Source: a bacterium
Lineage (GTDB): Bacteria; Krumholzibacteriota; Krumholzibacteriia; LZORAL124-64-63
Length of the DNA: 6,820 bases
Direction of reading: 5' to 3'
NCBI GenBank assembly: GCA_030591105.1
Contig: JAUVBS010000114.1
Location: forward strand, 1-6,820
Shown: in pieces, positions 5,566-6,820 of the stretch
How positions within the stretch are numbered: the first letter of the stretch is position 1
Layout: each line of letters starts with the position of its first letter
Notes under the pieces: generated by a model
What the model was told of the DNA's origin: nothing
The model's input: the letters and a program-made list of their open reading frames with translations, nothing else
Database searches by the model: none
Made by a program: the position numbers and the translations under genes

Positions 5566-5583
5566 GACCGGTGCTGCGGTCTC
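5564..5583 (-). other. Stem-loop after tRNA-Ser(CGA)
   Basis: GAGACCG-CAGCAC-CGGTCTC is a perfect seven-pair stem with a six-base loop, beginning 9 bases past the tRNA-Ser(CGA) 3' end. A second smaller stem (GCCGG...CCGGC, 5560-5545) follows. There is no T-run, so it is more likely a processing or partial termination signal than a classical terminator. Confidence 0.45.
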
Positions 5584-5592
5584 ATAAATCCG

Positions 5593-5682
5593 TGGCGGAG
5601 AGGCAGGGATTCGAACCCTGGGAACCCCGAAGGGCTCAACGGTTTTCGAGACCGCCCCGTTCAACCGCTCCGGCACCTCTCC
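5593..5682 (-). tRNA. tRNA-Ser (anticodon CGA)
   Basis: A 90-nt tRNA with the long variable arm of serine tRNAs (GAGCCCTTCGGGGTTC region). The acceptor GGAGAGG (from 5682) pairs with CCTCTCC. The anticodon stem GCGGT/ACCGT with a G-T closing pair encloses CTCGAAA, giving anticodon CGA for codon UCG. The T-loop GTTCGAATC is normal and the 3' GCCA is encoded (to 5593). Only 19 bases separate it from the tRNA-Ser(GGA) gene, so both come from one transcript. Confidence 0.97.
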
Positions 5683-5701
5683 ACGAAGGCGGTGTCAGAC
5701 C

Positions 5702-5789
<88 letters not shown>

Positions 5790-5806
5790 GCTGCTGAGCG
5801 GCGGCC

Positions 5807-5835
5807 AATATAGCATCGATACCATGTTTTATCAA
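5807..5835 (-). promoter_or_regulatory. Strong sigma70-type promoter for the tRNA-Ser pair
   Basis: On the minus strand TTGATA (-35, 5830-5835) and TATATT (-10, 5807-5812) are separated by exactly 17 bases, each matching 5 of 6 consensus positions. The -10 ends 17 bases before the tRNA-Ser(GGA) 5' end. The -35 begins only 9 bases past the tadA stop codon, so the promoter fills the tadA-tRNA gap. Confidence 0.85.
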
Positions 5836-5844
5836 CTGGCTGGG

Positions 5845-6357
5845 TCAGCGCTGGCGACGGGCGCGGAAGAAGTCCTGCAGGAGCGCAGCGCACGGCTCGG
5901 CCAGGATCCCGGCGACCACCTCTACCCGGTGTCGGTACGGGTTTCCGTCCAACAGCCGGGCGGTCGAGATCACTGCGCCAGCCCGCGGATCGCTGGCGCC
6001 AAAAACGAGGGTCGCGACCCGGCAGAGCAGCAGTGCACCGCAGCACATGGTGCACGGTTCGAGGGTAACGTAGAGCGTCGTTGCGTCGAGTCGCCAGTCG
6101 CCGGCACTGCTGGCGGCGGCACCGAACGCGAGGATTTCCGCGTGGGCGGTCGCGTCGCCGAGCGCTTCGACCTGGTTGCGTCCCCGGCCAAGTAACCGCC
6201 CCTCGCGGACGACGACCGCGCCGACCGGTACCTCCCCCGCTTCGCCGGCCTGTTCGGCCTCGCGCAACGCCTCTCCCATCCAGCGCTCGTGTGACCGAAA
6301 GGCGGCCTGCAAGTCGCTGCCAGAATCGTTGCCAGAATCGCTGCCGGGGTCGCTCAC
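5845..6357 (-). CDS. tadA: tRNA-specific adenosine deaminase TadA
   Basis: TadA converts A34 to inosine in tRNA-Arg(ACG). The 170-residue protein has the cytidine/deoxycytidylate deaminase zinc site. 'HAE' (His72, Glu74) supplies one zinc ligand and the proton-shuttling glutamate, and 'PCTMC' (Cys102, Cys105) gives the other ligands. 'EVPVGAVVV' (42-50), 'TLYVTLEPC' and 'FGASDPRAGA' match E. coli TadA closely, as do the C-terminal 'HRVEVVAGILAEPCAALLQDFFRARR' helices. GTG at 6357 is the chosen start. It overlaps the upstream stop as GTGA and has GGAGGG nine bases upstream, but it adds a low-complexity 'SDPGSDSGNDSGSD' head. The next candidates are TTG (codon 16) and ATG (codon 27); the latter would remove the conserved helix 'HERWM'. 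The family is certain and the first 15 residues are open to doubt. Confidence 0.96.
   Translation of the reverse strand: MSDPGSDSGNDSGSDLQAAFRSHERWMGEALREAEQAGEAGEVPVGAVVVREGRLLGRGRNQVEALGDATAHAEILAFGAAASSAGDWRLDATTLYVTLEPCTMCCGALLLCRVATLVFGASDPRAGAVISTARLLDGNPYRHRVEVVAGILAEPCAALLQDFFRARRQR
6314..6355 (-). repeat. 12-bp tandem repeat at the tadA 5' end
   Basis: On the plus strand TCGCTGCCAGAA (6314-6325), TCGTTGCCAGAA (6326-6337) and TCGCTGCCGGGG (6338-6349) follow one another, with a half unit TCGCTC at 6350-6355. They code the Asp/Ser/Gly-rich head of TadA. Twelve-base units keep the frame if the copy number changes. Confidence 0.8.
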
Positions 6358-6820
6358 CGGACTTCGCCCTCCTCGGCAGCCACATTACCGTAGCGATCGA
6401 AGACCTCGACGCGTACCCGCCACGGCCGCGTTGCTACCGACCCGCCTGGTCGCGGATAGGTGACATCGATCTCGAAACGTTCGGCCAGGCTGTCACAGAT
6501 CCCGTCCAGCGGATCGAGCCTGTCGACGGTGCCGTCCGGCAGTTCGAGGCGTGCTCCAGCCAGCGCACTCATGGCATCCTCGGCGCTGAATTGCAGCCGG
6601 AAACCGGTATCGTTCTGGCTCAGTTTGAGACCACTGAGCTGCGGTGGCGTGTTGTCGACCTGCAACGGTGCCACCGTGCGGTAGACCGTGTCTGCCGCTG
6701 CAGGGGTATTGTCGAGCCGATCGCTCGCCCGTAAGCGTATGACATAGCTGCCGTCCGCCACATCGGCGGTATCCCAGCTACCGACCACGGCGTCATGTTC
6801 AGCGCCGATGGGGCGCCAGG
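6354..6820 (-). CDS. C-terminal part of an unrecognised, probably extracytoplasmic beta-sandwich protein
   Basis: The frame is open to the right edge, so only the last 154 residues are seen and the start is outside the window. The visible part reads like tandem Ig-like/fibronectin-like strands. 'GSWDTADVADGSYVIRLRASD' is a pattern seen in large surface or beta-propeller-associated proteins of Acidobacteriota and similar phyla, as I recall. 'LQVDNTPPQLSGLKLSQ' opens a second strand-rich unit, and 'WRVRVEVFDRYGNVAAEEGEVR' closes the protein. I see no catalytic motif and no membrane anchor at the C-terminus. A single Cys lies in 'DGICDSLAERFE'. Its stop overlaps the tadA start as GTGA, so the two are probably translated together, an odd pairing of a surface-type protein with a tRNA editing enzyme. 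I do not assign a function. Confidence 0.75.
   Translation of the reverse strand, partial: WRPIGAEHDAVVGSWDTADVADGSYVIRLRASDRLDNTPAAADTVYRTVAPLQVDNTPPQLSGLKLSQNDTGFRLQFSAEDAMSALAGARLELPDGTVDRLDPLDGICDSLAERFEIDVTYPRPGGSVATRPWRVRVEVFDRYGNVAAEEGEVR

Overview
The window is GC-rich (roughly 60% or more). Every gene I can support is on the minus strand, so transcription runs from high to low coordinates. In transcriptional order: the C-terminal end of an unrecognised, probably secreted beta-sandwich/repeat protein (6820 to 6354); tadA; two serine tRNAs (GGA, CGA); an alanine tRNA (CGC); a bacterial SRP (4.5S) RNA gene lying where no protein is encoded; dnaX; ybaB/ebfC; recR; an MglB-like Roadblock/LC7 protein; an MglA-type Ras-like GTPase; an intrinsic terminator; a promoter; pgpA; and the N-terminal part of cinA running off the left edge.

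The organism is a bacterium. The order tRNA-Ser/SRP RNA - dnaX - ybaB - recR - Roadblock - MglA, followed by pgpA and cinA, together with a 'DGSY.IRLRASD...VDNTPP' protein beside tadA, recalls Acidobacteriota or Myxococcota/delta-type genomes more than enteric bacteria. This is from memory of gene order and family style, so treat the phylum as unproven.

Functionally there are four blocks. (1) 5448-6357 is translation: TadA (tRNA A34-to-I editing) and three tRNAs for codons favoured in high-GC genomes, with clear sigma70-type promoters before the serine pair and the alanine tRNA. (2) 5284-5388 is the SRP RNA for co-translational membrane targeting. (3) 2316-5222 is replication and repair: clamp-loader subunit DnaX, nucleoid protein YbaB and recombination mediator RecR, with overlapping or short junctions. 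(4) 1040-2174 is a polarity/GTPase switch, an MglB-like protein and MglA, apparently in the same run as recR and closed by a strong terminator at 953-982. pgpA and cinA form a separate unit with their own promoter at 853-881.

Most of the window is conserved housekeeping sequence and I see no defence system, mobile element or CRISPR array. The points most worth a second look are the MglA/MglB switch embedded in the dnaX-recR cluster, a 24-bp tandem repeat in the dnaX linker, the SRP RNA gene with its compensated apical stem, three 15-16 bp spaced repeats next to the mglA terminator, a RecR that lacks the usual Toprim glutamate, and the unidentified protein at the right edge. No stretch longer than 300 bases lacks a gene. 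The 141-base gap at 2175-2315 (recR to mglB) shows no convincing promoter or terminator.
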